From positions 1 to 52,628 of the forward strand of contig JAOAPR010000225.1 in NCBI GenBank assembly GCA_025463005.1: 52,628 bases of DNA. The letters run 5' to 3'. Of this stretch, positions 34,642 through 43,106 are shown piece by piece. The notes under the pieces are model-generated. The model made no database searches and had not been told where the DNA came from. It saw only the letters and a list, made by a program, of their open reading frames with translations. Position 1 is the stretch's first letter, and the number at the start of each line of letters is the position of its first letter. A program made the translations under genes and the position numbers. Source of the stretch: Bryobacterales bacterium. Lineage in GTDB: Bacteria; Acidobacteriota; Terriglobia; Bryobacterales; Bryobacteraceae.

Positions 34642-35505
34642 ATGACATGGCTGGTGCGATTCCGGATTTCGCGGATTCTGGCGCTTGCCCTACTCTCGCT
34701 CGGATGTTTAGCGGCTGATAATCAGGGCGGCAGCATCGTAATAAAGGATGGCTTCGTATTTGTAGATACCATCATTAATGGGCGCGGTCCTTTCCGGATG
34801 CTGGTTGATACCGGAACGACTACTTCCCTGCTGGCTCCGGATTCGGCCACAGCGGCCGGCTTAGCGTACGATCACAGGGTAGTTTTGATCTCATTGGGTG
34901 ATGAAACGCTAGTTGCAGCGACTTCGACCGGCGAGCTACGAGTAGGATCAACCACAGCCACCGGGGTGGAGATCGCGGTCGCGCCAATCGGCCACGTTCG
35001 CAAGATCGATCGAGGCGCCCATGGCATACTTGGCCAGAGTTTCCTTTCGAGATCGGCCTACTTGATCGATTACGCGCGCAAGAAGCTGTGGCTAGGCGAG
35101 GATGCAATGCGACGGGCGGTGGAATTGCCCTTGATCCTTTCCGCACAGCAAACTAACGGACGAACTATCCTGCCGGTAACGCTTCAGGCGGGCGGGCCCT
35201 TCTGGCGGCTCACATTAGACAGCGGCGCGAGCAATTTGATCGTGAACTGCAACAAGCGGTGCCCGATGATCACAGATCTGCGCAGCGACGGACGAATCAT
35301 GGCGCTTGTGGGCGAGCGCCCGGTTCTGGGCGGTACGTTGCGACAAGTAGAAATCGGCGGGGCGCGGATGTCGTTTGTACGGGCTTTGCTGATCGACGCG
35401 GATCTGGCGGACGGTCAAGATGAGGGTGTTATTCCGAGCCAGTGGTTCTCAGCCGTCTACGTGGATGGCAATGCAGGACTCGTGCGGCTGGCGCAACGCC
35501 GCTAG
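34642..35505 (+). CDS. Exported aspartic protease with two DTG/DSG motifs (retropepsin-like clan AA)
   Basis: This 287-residue protein has an N-terminal hydrophobic region ending in SLGC, so it may be a lipoprotein. Two halves each carry an aspartic protease motif: MLVDTGTTTSLL (about 53-64) and LTLDSGASNLIV (about 192-203), and each half later has a hydrophobic-Gly-rich strand (GILGQSFL in the first). In viral retropepsins one motif per chain suffices because two chains pair. Here two motifs in one chain suggest an internal pair, as in pepsin. Alternatively each half could pair with another copy. The ATG at 34642 is the apparent start. The substrate is unknown. Confidence 0.8.
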   Translation: MTWLVRFRISRILALALLSLGCLAADNQGGSIVIKDGFVFVDTIINGRGPFRMLVDTGTTTSLLAPDSATAAGLAYDHRVVLISLGDETLVAATSTGELRVGSTTATGVEIAVAPIGHVRKIDRGAHGILGQSFLSRSAYLIDYARKKLWLGEDAMRRAVELPLILSAQQTNGRTILPVTLQAGGPFWRLTLDSGASNLIVNCNKRCPMITDLRSDGRIMALVGERPVLGGTLRQVEIGGARMSFVRALLIDADLADGQDEGVIPSQWFSAVYVDGNAGLVRLAQRR

Positions 35506-35523
35506 TCGCGGCACTCAGCATTC

Positions 35524-37299
35524 TTAAGCGCCGCGCGAATTGATCGAACCGAGGTAGTTCCGCCAGCCGCCAAATTGAGTGATTTCCCGTGCGCCGGCGA
35601 CCGCGCTCCCTTCGCATAGGAAACACTTCACAGATTGCCCGGATGAAAGGCTCACGGTCCCGATACCCAGGGGAGCCGGGATACTGTTCACAAATCCTCC
35701 GAAGCAATCTTCAGGCATCGCCCAAACTTCCAACTCAATCCCGGGACCGCGGAAGGCCTCCTCACGAACGAGCCCTGGCTTAGGAATCCTGCCGTCGAGA
35801 GCATACAAGCGATATCCTTCGGCAGTCGAAATCGTGCGCAGCAACTTCGCGCCCCGATCGGTCAATTCTCTGTTCAGAGGCTGGCCCGATAGATGAGCGC
35901 CGACCACGGCTATCTCGACGCATCCCGGCGGGCAGCTTCCGAGTTCCAGGAGCGGCTGAGAATCGCCCGAGGAACTGCGATGAAATGCTCCGGCAATGGA
36001 CAAAAGAGCCTCATCCGAGAAGGCCGGCCCGATCATCGATACGCCGAAAGGAAGACCGTTGGCGCGCATTCCCGCGGGGACGGCCACCGCGGCCAGGTCC
36101 AGAAGATTGACAAAGTTCGTATAGTAGCCGAGATTCGTGTTCAGTTTTATTGGATCGGCCTCGATTTCCTTATGCGTGTAAATCGTGCCGGTGGTGGGCA
36201 GAAACAGAAAGTCCATGCGGTCCCATTCGATTTCCGCGGCGCGCCGAAGCTCGCGAAGCTGGTACTCCGCCTGGAACGCATCGATCGCACTGTAGCGAGT
36301 TGCGCCGGATATAATCTCGCGCACGACCGGGTTCATATGATCACGATTAGTTTCCATGAACTCGCGAATCGCTGCCATGCGCTCGGCGACCCACGGACCG
36401 GAATAAAGGAGGTCCGCCGCCTTTCGGAAAACCGAGAAGTCGATCTCGACTTTGCGGCCGCCAAGATCTTCGAGGACTCCGATCGAGGCGCGATAGAGAC
36501 GCTCCGCCTCGTCGTCTCCGAAGAACTGGAGCTGATTGTCGGGCGGTACTCCAAATCGAAATGATCCCCTTAACCAAGGCGCCGCGTCTTCGCCAGGACG
36601 GGGCCGGCGCGAGAATGGGTCGGATGGATCGAAGCCTCGCGCGGACGACCAGACAGCATGGGCTTCGAGGCAGTTATGGGCGAAGATCGACACACAATCG
36701 AGCGTGCGGCACGCCGGAACCACACCGCTTGTGCTCAGGAGTCCACGCGTCGGTTTCAGGCCGACGAGGTTATTGAAGGCGGCCGGCACACGTCCCGAGC
36801 CGGCTGTATCGGTTCCTAGGGAGAATGCGACGAGCTCGCGAGCCACAGCTACCGCGGAGCCGGAGCTCGATCCACCCGAAATGTAGCGGTCTTCGAACAC
36901 GCTCGAACACGCCCCATACGGAGAGCGTGTTCCCACCAATCCAGTGGCGAACTGGTCCATGTTGGTTTTTCCGACAAGAATCGCACCTGAATCGATCAAC
37001 CTTTGGACGACATGAGCGGTTTTCTTCGGTGTGTATGCGTACGCGGGACATCCGGCTGTCGTCGCCATGCCCACAAAATCGAAGTTGTCCTTGACGGCGA
37101 ACGGTATTCCGTAAAGCGGCAATCCGGCGGCTGGCTGCTGCTCCAGCTCGCGAGCACGGCTGAGGGCCGACTCGCGCGGCACCAACGATATCCACGTGGG
37201 ATTGAGGGGCTCCGCCTCGATCCGGCTGTAGATAAGAGAGATGACGTCGGATGGTCTGCGGCCTTCTTCATACTCTTTTCGCAATGACGTAAGGTTCAT
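35524..37299 (-). CDS. atzF: Allophanate hydrolase
   Basis: This 591-residue protein is an amidase-signature enzyme with the catalytic Lys70 (PFAVKDN), the SGGSSSGS segment (Ser144/145) and Ser168 in TDTAGSGRVP. Its C-terminal domain (about 465-591: EIAVVGAHLSGQPLNRELTDRGAKLL) is typical of AtzF. It hydrolyses allophanate to ammonia and carbon dioxide, the last step of guanidine or urea degradation through carboxylation. The ATG at 37299 overlaps the stop codon of the upstream DUF1989 gene (TGATG). In the usual operon a biotin-dependent urea/guanidine carboxylase gene stands between them; it is absent here. Confidence 0.93.
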   Translation of the reverse strand: MNLTSLRKEYEEGRRPSDVISLIYSRIEAEPLNPTWISLVPRESALSRARELEQQPAAGLPLYGIPFAVKDNFDFVGMATTAGCPAYAYTPKKTAHVVQRLIDSGAILVGKTNMDQFATGLVGTRSPYGACSSVFEDRYISGGSSSGSAVAVARELVAFSLGTDTAGSGRVPAAFNNLVGLKPTRGLLSTSGVVPACRTLDCVSIFAHNCLEAHAVWSSARGFDPSDPFSRRPRPGEDAAPWLRGSFRFGVPPDNQLQFFGDDEAERLYRASIGVLEDLGGRKVEIDFSVFRKAADLLYSGPWVAERMAAIREFMETNRDHMNPVVREIISGATRYSAIDAFQAEYQLRELRRAAEIEWDRMDFLFLPTTGTIYTHKEIEADPIKLNTNLGYYTNFVNLLDLAAVAVPAGMRANGLPFGVSMIGPAFSDEALLSIAGAFHRSSSGDSQPLLELGSCPPGCVEIAVVGAHLSGQPLNRELTDRGAKLLRTISTAEGYRLYALDGRIPKPGLVREEAFRGPGIELEVWAMPEDCFGGFVNSIPAPLGIGTVSLSSGQSVKCFLCEGSAVAGAREITQFGGWRNYLGSINSRGA

Positions 37300-37946
37300 C
37301 ACGACTCCCAAATCAACACCTGCACGGGCGTGGGATTGTAGGCGTTGCAGGGATTGTTGAGCTGCGGGCAGTTGCTTATTAGCGCGAGCACGTCCATCTC
37401 GGCGCGCAATTCAACGTATTTGCCGGGTTCCGAAATGCCGTCCTCGAACGTAAGTGTGCCGTCGGGGGTCACGGGCACGTTCATAAAGAAATTGATGTTG
37501 TTGGCGATGTCCCGTTTGTCCATGCGCGCGCCGCCCTCCCAGGAGAGAACAGCCTTTAGAAAACTACTCCGGCAGGCGTGCATGTGGCGCTTGGCGATGT
37601 CATAACGAACCATATTGCTTTCATTCGCGCATGCTCCCCCAAGAGTGTCGTGCCGGCCGCAGGTATCGGCAACGATCGTAAGCAGCACCGATCCTTGGGA
37701 GGACATCAGGCGTGTTCCGGCTGTGAGGTAGATATTCCCTTGCGCACGGATCGTGTCTTGCGCGCTGTAGCGATCCGAATAATCGTGAGCGTCGTAGAAC
37801 AACGTATCCACGGCCTGATTTCCGTGCAGATCGACAATGCGGAGGATCTCGCCCTTGCGGATTTCATGGATCCATGCCCCTCCGGCCGGTATTTCAGCGC
37901 TGTACTTTGCGAGCTGAGGAGCGAGACTACTGGGAACGAGACTCAT
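37299..37946 (-). CDS. DUF1989 family protein, carboxyguanidine-deiminase/urea-carboxylase-associated type (second copy)
   Basis: This 215-residue protein is of the urea carboxylase-associated family (DUF1989). Motifs are [79 protein letters not shown] and the C-terminal [33 protein letters not shown]. Two such proteins form carboxyguanidine deiminase (CgdAB), which turns carboxyguanidine into allophanate. The start overlaps the previous gene by four bases and its stop overlaps atzF by one, so all three are translated together. Assignment of A or B subunit was not attempted. Confidence 0.88.
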   Translation of the reverse strand: MSLVPSSLAPQLAKYSAEIPAGGAWIHEIRKGEILRIVDLHGNQAVDTLFYDAHDYSDRYSAQDTIRAQGNIYLTAGTRLMSSQGSVLLTIVADTCGRHDTLGGACANESNMVRYDIAKRHMHACRSSFLKAVLSWEGGARMDKRDIANNINFFMNVPVTPDGTLTFEDGISEPGKYVELRAEMDVLALISNCPQLNNPCNAYNPTPVQVLIWES

Positions 37947-38659
37947 AGGAAATAACGCTCCGTAAGCGTGAAGCCTCGCTCATTTTCAGGGCGGGAGACG
38001 CGGCAAGGATCGTCGGGTCCGGGCGGAGGCACATGCCAAATAGCCACCTGTGCAGGTTTGGGCGCGTATCTCGGCGAAGGATCGAGCGGGTGCTGACACG
38101 TGTTCAGAATCGTCAGGACATTCATCTCGGCTCGCAATTCCACGTAGGAACCGGGGGTGGAATTGCCCTGGTGAAAAGAAATCGCGCCATCGTCGCCTAC
38201 ATTCACGCGGCTGAAGAAGTTGACGTTAGCAGTAAGATCGCGCGGACCAAGTCCCCATTTACCGAGCTCGATCAGAAAGCTATCGTGCGTATTTTTGTGA
38301 TAATCGTTGCGGCATTCCTGATAGGCCGCCTCACCATATTTGCTGTTCACCGATTGCGCGTTCGACGCGCCGCCGATGGGATCATGCCAGCCGACCGAGT
38401 CGCCGGTAATGGAACAGAGAATCCGTCCCATGTCGGAATACAACGCGTTCCCCTTGGTCAAACGTGCGATGTGCTGCGCTTTGAGAGTATCCGGCATGTT
38501 GTACCGCTCGGACGGACATTCGAAGTTGTAGAAGATCGCACCGACGTTGGCTCCGCCCTCGAGATCGGTGATGCGAAGTGATGTGCCGCGCTTAAGCACA
38601 TGCGACCAGGTCGCTCCCGGCTGGATAGTCTCTTCCCACAAAATGGCAGATTCCGCCAT
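37943..38659 (-). CDS. DUF1989 family protein, carboxyguanidine-deiminase/urea-carboxylase-associated type (first copy)
   Basis: This 238-residue protein is related to but distinct from its neighbour. Motifs are [107 protein letters not shown], and the C-terminal [19 protein letters not shown]. These fit the larger of the two urea carboxylase-associated proteins. GGAAGGAGG lies a few bases before the ATG at 38659, a strong ribosome-binding site. It follows the ATPase gene after a 204-base gap that can form structured RNA (38747-38823). It would pair with the second copy as carboxyguanidine deiminase. Confidence 0.88.
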   Translation of the reverse strand: MAESAILWEETIQPGATWSHVLKRGTSLRITDLEGGANVGAIFYNFECPSERYNMPDTLKAQHIARLTKGNALYSDMGRILCSITGDSVGWHDPIGGASNAQSVNSKYGEAAYQECRNDYHKNTHDSFLIELGKWGLGPRDLTANVNFFSRVNVGDDGAISFHQGNSTPGSYVELRAEMNVLTILNTCQHPLDPSPRYAPKPAQVAIWHVPPPGPDDPCRVSRPENERGFTLTERYFL

Positions 38660-38746
38660 AAACCTCCTTCCCGGTCTGGAAAATGCTATTGAACGAGTCG
38701 GCTAGTGCGTGCAGGCGGACCGCAGCAGACGTCCATGGAGGTCAGA

Positions 38747-38823
38747 CGGAGAAACACGCTGAGCGTGATTCGCGCATGTGTATTCTCCGCACTCGACCGG
38801 GGGGTCATAGTGTGAGTATGCGG
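38747..38823 (-). promoter_or_regulatory. Two overlapping hairpins in the leader of the DUF1989 genes
   Basis: On the minus strand CCGC-AT-ACTC (plus 38823-38814) pairs with GAGT-GCGG (38794-38787), enclosing GACC-CCCC-GGTC (38806-38795). Next, CGGAGAA-T-ACAC (38789-38778) pairs with GTGT-TTCTCCG (38757-38747), 11 pairs with one bulge. The two share three bases (38787-38789), so full versions of both cannot form at once. It lies 88 bases before the first DUF1989 start. It does not match guanidine-I, -II or -III riboswitches as I know them. Confidence 0.5.
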
Positions 38824-38863
38824 CCCAAGCTCCGCAAGCTCAAGACAAAAGATTCGATAACGG

Positions 38864-39703
38864 TCATAAGAGAATCTTGTCTGGCAGTTCTTCCCCGCTA
38901 AATAACGCGGATTCAGGGTCGCGGCTCGATCCGCAGACGCCTTCGACTTTCGCGATCAGGCGCGGCATTTCGTCCTCCCGGCACGGCTGGTTGAGGGCCA
39001 TATCCAGCATCACGCGGGATCCGTGCGCCGGATCTTCTTTGGCAAGCACCACAACTCGCGTAGCCATTGAAAGGGCCTCCTGCGTGTTGTGCGTGACAAA
39101 CAGCACAGTGGTCCGGGTATCGCGCCAAAGCTGGCGGATAAGTTTCTGCATGTCGCGCCGGGTTCCCGGATCGAGCGCACTGAAGGCCTCATCCATCAGT
39201 AGAATGCGAGGCTGTGTCATCAATGCCTGGGCGATCGCAACGCGCTGCTGCATGCCGCCCGATAACTGGTCGGGATACTTGGTCGCATCCGCCTCGCGCA
39301 GGCCAATGCGCATGAGGTAGTCCATGGCGTGCATCCGCAACTCGCGCCTGCGGCGGAAGAAGCGCGGCATCATGCGCGTGAACAGGTTGAACTCGCGTAC
39401 TTCCGGTCCGAAAGTGATGTTGTCGAGCACGGTCCGGTCCGGGAACAACGCGTACTTCTGCGGTACGTAGCCGCGCGTCCAGTCCGGACGCAGATGGCGC
39501 TCGCCATCGACCAGCACTTGCCCGCGCGTAGGCTGCTCCGATCCGAGCACAAGCCGGAGGAGCGTCGATTTGCCGCAACCGGTCTGTCCGAGCACGCAAA
39601 CGAACTCGCCCTCCGCAATCGACATGTCAATGCCGCTCAGGATCGGCCGCGCCGGCGATCCGTATGTCATCGAGAGGTTCTCAATGCTGATGAGGTTCGT
39701 CAT
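38864..39703 (-). CDS. ABC transporter ATP-binding protein, NitT/TauT type
   Basis: This 279-residue ATPase has Walker A GQTGCGKST, Q-loop VPQKYALFPDRT, signature LSGGMQQRVAIAQA, Walker B ILLMDEAFSALDP, D-loop and H-loop in VTHNTQEAL. It belongs to the nitrate/taurine/urea-associated group. The ATG at 39703 begins MTNLISIENLSMTYG, the usual family start; the upstream frame is in the permease tail. It would power import of guanidine or a related nitrogen compound with the two genes upstream. Confidence 0.93.
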   Translation of the reverse strand: MTNLISIENLSMTYGSPARPILSGIDMSIAEGEFVCVLGQTGCGKSTLLRLVLGSEQPTRGQVLVDGERHLRPDWTRGYVPQKYALFPDRTVLDNITFGPEVREFNLFTRMMPRFFRRRRELRMHAMDYLMRIGLREADATKYPDQLSGGMQQRVAIAQALMTQPRILLMDEAFSALDPGTRRDMQKLIRQLWRDTRTTVLFVTHNTQEALSMATRVVVLAKEDPAHGSRVMLDMALNQPCREDEMPRLIAKVEGVCGSSRDPESALFSGEELPDKILL

Positions 39704-39714
39704 GCCTCGCCGTG

Positions 39715-40575
39715 TCACGCCTCGCGAAACCAGGGATGGAGTTTCCGGTTGATCACGCGCATGGAGAGGTCGACCAGAAACAGCAGCAGCGCGACCCACA
39801 GGACGTAAGGAATGATGATCTCCATTCCCATGTGCCGGCGCAGCAGTGCGATTCGGTACGCCAGGCCATCGGTGGACGCAATCATCTCACCGGCGAAAAG
39901 AAACAGCATCACGGCTTTGAGGTTCAACCGGATACTGTTGAGCACGTTCGGCATCAGTTGTTTCAGCACCACCCGGTACGCCACATCGAAATCGCCCGCC
40001 CCAAGGGTGAAGGCTTTCGTGACCTGTTCCGGAGGAATTCCGCGCGCCAGATTGAACGTATCGAGGATGATGGTGGGCGTCACGCCGATCACGATCAGCA
40101 TGACTTTTGACAGCTCATCGATTCCGAACGCGATGAACAGGATCGGCAATAACGACAACGCTACGATCTTGTCGAAGAACAGAATAAAGCGGAGGAAAAA
40201 CACGCGTACATAAGGAAACAGACCCATGTGCAAGCCCAGCAGCACGGCCGGAATCAGCAGCAGCATGCTATAGAAAAACCGTCGCGATGTCGCTTTCGTG
40301 TCCTTCCACAACATGCTCGCCGGGAAGCGGCGAAACACCGATGCGTTCTCCGGCAGGGTAGCTTCGTCGTCCTCGGCGGGCTTCAAGGCCGCATCCGTAA
40401 AGCCGTTCACCATCTGCGTCACGGTCGGCGTAACGCGCTCTTCCGGATTCTCCGCGTGCCGCGCTTGAGCGACATACAGGTATATCCCCACGCCCGCGGC
40501 AAACAGAAGCCACGATAGCGCTGTATCGAATGTGCGTCCGGGCTTCGAGTGGATCAGGGAAAATGCTGAAGTCAT
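39715..40575 (-). CDS. ABC transporter permease, NitT/TauT type
   Basis: This 286-residue membrane protein has a first span at about 17-35, a long periplasmic or loop segment, and spans from about 90 onward (FFYSMLLLIPAVLLGLHMGL, LSLLPILFIAFGIDEL). The permease coupling region KAFTLGAGDFDVAYRVVLKQLMPNVLNSIRLNLKAVMLFLFAGEMIA contains the family EAA-type loop. It lies 10 bases downstream of the binding-protein gene and 11 bases before the ATPase start, forming one transporter operon. Two permease copies would form the channel. Confidence 0.92.
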   Translation of the reverse strand: MTSAFSLIHSKPGRTFDTALSWLLFAAGVGIYLYVAQARHAENPEERVTPTVTQMVNGFTDAALKPAEDDEATLPENASVFRRFPASMLWKDTKATSRRFFYSMLLLIPAVLLGLHMGLFPYVRVFFLRFILFFDKIVALSLLPILFIAFGIDELSKVMLIVIGVTPTIILDTFNLARGIPPEQVTKAFTLGAGDFDVAYRVVLKQLMPNVLNSIRLNLKAVMLFLFAGEMIASTDGLAYRIALLRRHMGMEIIIPYVLWVALLLFLVDLSMRVINRKLHPWFREA

Positions 40576-40585
40576 TCCTGCGCCC

Positions 40586-41638
40586 TCAGAGAGTGCCTTT
40601 TGCCGCCATCTGCATCCAGCTGGTATCGAACTGTAGCCTGACCTGATTTGTTTTCCCTTGTACGGAGCCGTCCGGATAACGGATCGCTACATCGTCCACG
40701 GACTTGGTGTTGTTGCCGAGAAGGTTGTGAGTGAAGCAAAACTGCCGCACCAGCTCCATTTTCGTCTTGAGATCGGCCGACTCCCCGAAGGCCGCCGCTT
40801 CTTGCGCCTTGTAAAACATCTTGGTGGTGCTGAGCTGCTCCTTGTAGGAAGCCAAGGTATCGGACGAACCTTCTCCGATCGAAGCCAGAACTTTGTCGGC
40901 GCCGGGGCCCGACATCAGGCCCATCAGCTCATACCATGCGCCCGTCAATGCTTTCGCAAATCGCTGCCCGGAGCCGTCGGGACGATTCAAAATGTCGGTC
41001 CTGACCACGGTCAAATCAAGGATCTCGCCCGGTATCTGCGACGAATTGAAAAGCGACGTAATGCCTTTCTGTTTGAGAATCTGCGACACCAGCGGCTTCC
41101 ACGTGACGACCGCTGAAGCAGATGTGTCGCTGAGGAAAGCGGTCGCGATATCGGAATCAGACGTGTTTACCATTTGCACACTCTTGATCTGAGCCCGGAG
41201 ATTGTTTATGGTCATGGCGCGGTCGAACAGATACTCCGAGACCGTCTTCTGGACCAGCAGCATCTTCTTCCCTGCCAGCCCCCCGAGCGTCAGTCCGTTG
41301 CGTACCAGTACCGCGTCATTGCCGTTCGAGTAATCGCCAACAATAATCGCGGTGGTCGGAACGCCGGAAGCCGCCGGCATGTCCAGCGCCTCCATATTTG
41401 TCATCGTGCAGGCATCGATATTCTTCGCTACAAATGCGTCCAGTGACGGAGCGTAATCGAAACGCTGAACTTTGATGGTGATGTTGTACTTGTCGGCCCA
41501 CTTGCGAAGAATGCCGGACTTGTTCAGGTAATGGTAAGGGGTCCAGCCGGCGTATATCGACCAGCCAACGGTAAATGTAGGTTTCTGGCCGAAGGCCGAA
41601 ACCGAAAGAAGCAAGCACAGTATGAAAGCGCGCAGCAT
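40586..41638 (-). CDS. ABC transporter substrate-binding protein, NitT/TauT/urea-associated type
   Basis: This 350-residue protein has a signal peptide (MLRAFILCLLLSVSAFGQ) followed by a binding-protein fold. Its first strand is FTVGWSIYAGWTPYHYLNKSGILRKWADKYNITIKVQRFDYAPSLDAFVAKNIDACTMTN, then QKTVSEYLFDRAM and DIATAFLSDTSASAVVTWKPLV. These are typical of the binding proteins encoded with urea-carboxylase/guanidine operons. It is the first gene of the operon and its ATG at 41638 has a weak GGA upstream. It likely binds a guanidine-like compound, which is inference from the downstream genes. Confidence 0.9.
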   Translation of the reverse strand: MLRAFILCLLLSVSAFGQKPTFTVGWSIYAGWTPYHYLNKSGILRKWADKYNITIKVQRFDYAPSLDAFVAKNIDACTMTNMEALDMPAASGVPTTAIIVGDYSNGNDAVLVRNGLTLGGLAGKKMLLVQKTVSEYLFDRAMTINNLRAQIKSVQMVNTSDSDIATAFLSDTSASAVVTWKPLVSQILKQKGITSLFNSSQIPGEILDLTVVRTDILNRPDGSGQRFAKALTGAWYELMGLMSGPGADKVLASIGEGSSDTLASYKEQLSTTKMFYKAQEAAAFGESADLKTKMELVRQFCFTHNLLGNNTKSVDDVAIRYPDGSVQGKTNQVRLQFDTSWMQMAAKGTL

Positions 41639-41858
41639 CGAGTTTGTCCAATCTTCAGAACTCCGGTCTGCGACAGGGCGAACAGGAATGTCCGGAATCT
41701 GGATGCGGCAAACTCAGCCGCGCGGCTCGAAGAGCCTGGAAAGACCGACCAGCCAGTAAGGTCCTGTGGAAGGCCGCTTAAGCGATCCTCCAGGGCGACG
41801 AGGCCTGCTGTCTCGAACTTCAGTTTAGCAAAGGACTGAATTGCGCGCCCAAGGCCGG
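41639..41858 (-). other. Leader/promoter region of the guanidine-type operon, no recognised riboswitch
   Basis: This 220-base gap has a 12-base palindrome AGCCGCGCGGCT (41716-41727) and a neighbouring hairpin GGCTC-GAA-GAGCC (41724-41736). The guanidine-I (ykkC) landmarks were searched for by eye and not found. A short frame, M..LAGLGRAIQSF, crosses it on the minus strand but has no family match and is not called. Confidence 0.45.
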
Positions 41859-42470
41859 CTAACAACACTTTCTGTGCCGAATGGAATCGATGCCTTCCTT
41901 GGCGATGATAGGTACCATCACCAGTGCCGCGACCGGGTCAGCCCACCACCAGCCGAACAGCGCATTGAGCAGCAAACCTCCCAGCAGGATCGCCGAAAGA
42001 TACGTGCAGAAGTCCGCCTGTCGCGCATCCGCATTCATTGCGGCGCTTTCGATATGTGCCGCGACCCGCCGCTTCGCTCGTGCTAACAGAGGCATCACGA
42101 CGACCGATGCTGCGGCAAGGATGATGCCAGGAACGCTGCGCTCCGGCCGCTGGTTGCGGATCAGCGCCGAGCCAGAAGAGTAAGCGACGTAGACCGCGAG
42201 ACCAATAAAGCACCAACCTACGATGCGAAGCGTGATTCGCTCGGCCGCTTCCCGCCGGGATTCGCTTTGATCGTGGTGGAGCCGCCAGAGCAACGCAGCT
42301 CCCGACGTAACCTCGATGATGCTGTCCAGGCCAAAGCCGAGGAGCGATACCGATCCCGCGATCAGTCCGGCCGCTACGGAAATGATACCTTCCAGGCTGT
42401 TATAGGCGACGGTAAAGTATTCGAGAGCGCGGCCTCGGCGGACAATCTGGCGGCGAGCTGCGACGGCCAT
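41859..42470 (-). CDS. CDF-like cation transporter, short form
   Basis: This 203-residue protein has five to six membrane spans (for example GIISVAAGLIAGSVSLLGF, ITLRIVGWCFIGLAVYVAY, VPGIILAAASVVVMPLL, SAILLGGLLLNALFGWWWADPVAALVMVPI). CDF-type acidic motifs are FGLDSIIEV and MNADARQADFCTYLSA. It lacks the cytoplasmic C-terminal domain of full CDF proteins. The start is placed at ATG 42470; an AGGAG lies further upstream, so the exact start is uncertain. It sits in a metal-related block with MerC and a CzcCBA-type system and could carry Zn, Cd or a similar ion. Confidence 0.75.
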   Translation of the reverse strand: MAVAARRQIVRRGRALEYFTVAYNSLEGIISVAAGLIAGSVSLLGFGLDSIIEVTSGAALLWRLHHDQSESRREAAERITLRIVGWCFIGLAVYVAYSSGSALIRNQRPERSVPGIILAAASVVVMPLLARAKRRVAAHIESAAMNADARQADFCTYLSAILLGGLLLNALFGWWWADPVAALVMVPIIAKEGIDSIRHRKCC

Positions 42471-42498
42471 TAAGGCCAGTCTAGCGCTCCTGGCTACA

Positions 42499-42547
42499 TG
42501 TGGGGCAGGATTGTATCCTGCGCGCAGGTTGAAAGACCTGCCCCACA
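42499..42547. repeat. REP-like inverted repeat
   Basis: TGTGGGGCAGG (42499-42509) and CCTGCCCCACA (42537-42547) are perfect complements, with an inner CAGGAT-TGT-ATCCTG palindrome. The form is like dispersed REP elements of Acidobacteriota; only one copy was seen in this window. Confidence 0.6.
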
Positions 42548-42561
42548 CACAAACTGACGCA

Positions 42562-42972
42562 TTACTCAGCGCATGTATCGTCGCATCGCGGGCACCGTGA
42601 ACAAAGATACTGATTCGTTCCGTGAGCCGATACAATCAACGCGGCCCCGGCGACTATAAACGGGGTCTCTTGAAGAGACTGTCCCGCGAGACGGCCCACC
42701 AGGATGCTGAGAACCCCAAACAGGAAGAGCCAGAGGCACCGTTTCTTGCGGTGCCGCGTCCGGTACGCAGGAAGGAGGCCGCAAACACCAATGATAAGGC
42801 TACCGGCGAGGATGATCCATTCTAGCGCTTCATTGTGGAGCCAGCTGAGACCCGCAGCCGCGAGGCTTCCAAGAGCCAGCGGCAAAACGACGCAGTGAAT
42901 CGCGCACAGCAGCGATACTGCCATACCTGCTCTATCGAGACGCTGGGTAGAGTGGGCAGAGGCAGTCTTCAT
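42562..42972 (-). CDS. MerC-domain mercury transport protein
   Basis: This 136-residue membrane protein has the MerC pattern: first span with SLLCAIHCVVLPLALG (metal-binding Cys pair), then spans about 50-65, 80-95 and 98-115, and a Cys-rich tail CSRCPRCDDTC. MerC-like proteins carry Hg(II) or other soft metals across the membrane. No merA, merR, merT or merP is near, so a simple mercury operon is not present. The ATG at 42972 has no clear ribosome-binding site. It is on the same strand as the short CDF-like gene, 91 bases upstream of it, with a repeat element between them. Confidence 0.85.
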   Translation of the reverse strand: MKTASAHSTQRLDRAGMAVSLLCAIHCVVLPLALGSLAAAGLSWLHNEALEWIILAGSLIIGVCGLLPAYRTRHRKKRCLWLFLFGVLSILVGRLAGQSLQETPFIVAGAALIVSAHGTNQYLCSRCPRCDDTCAE

Positions 42973-43106
42973 GGGCTAATGAGCAACAGGACCTTTTTAC
43001 CGCAAGACTGCCCGTACGCCTAGTCTTTTCTTACACCCGGCTAGATTCAGACTGCCACTGGCACTATTTGGGGAATGGCCGGATCGGGAGTCGTCGGGCG
43101 GTTCAT

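Noticed and set aside
41639-41858. Guanidine-I (ykkC) riboswitch expected upstream of this kind of operon
   Set aside because: The conserved blocks (CTAGGG..., ACTGGTCCGAGAG, GGGA...AAAGCCCGGGAGA) were not found on the minus strand. Only small hairpins were seen.
41524-41868. 114-codon minus-strand frame in the leader of the guanidine-type operon
   Set aside because: It overlaps the binding-protein start in another frame, has no family match and no ribosome-binding site.
42499-42547. CRISPR-like repeat or tandem array
   Set aside because: Only one inverted repeat exists here; there are no regularly spaced direct repeats or cas genes in the window.
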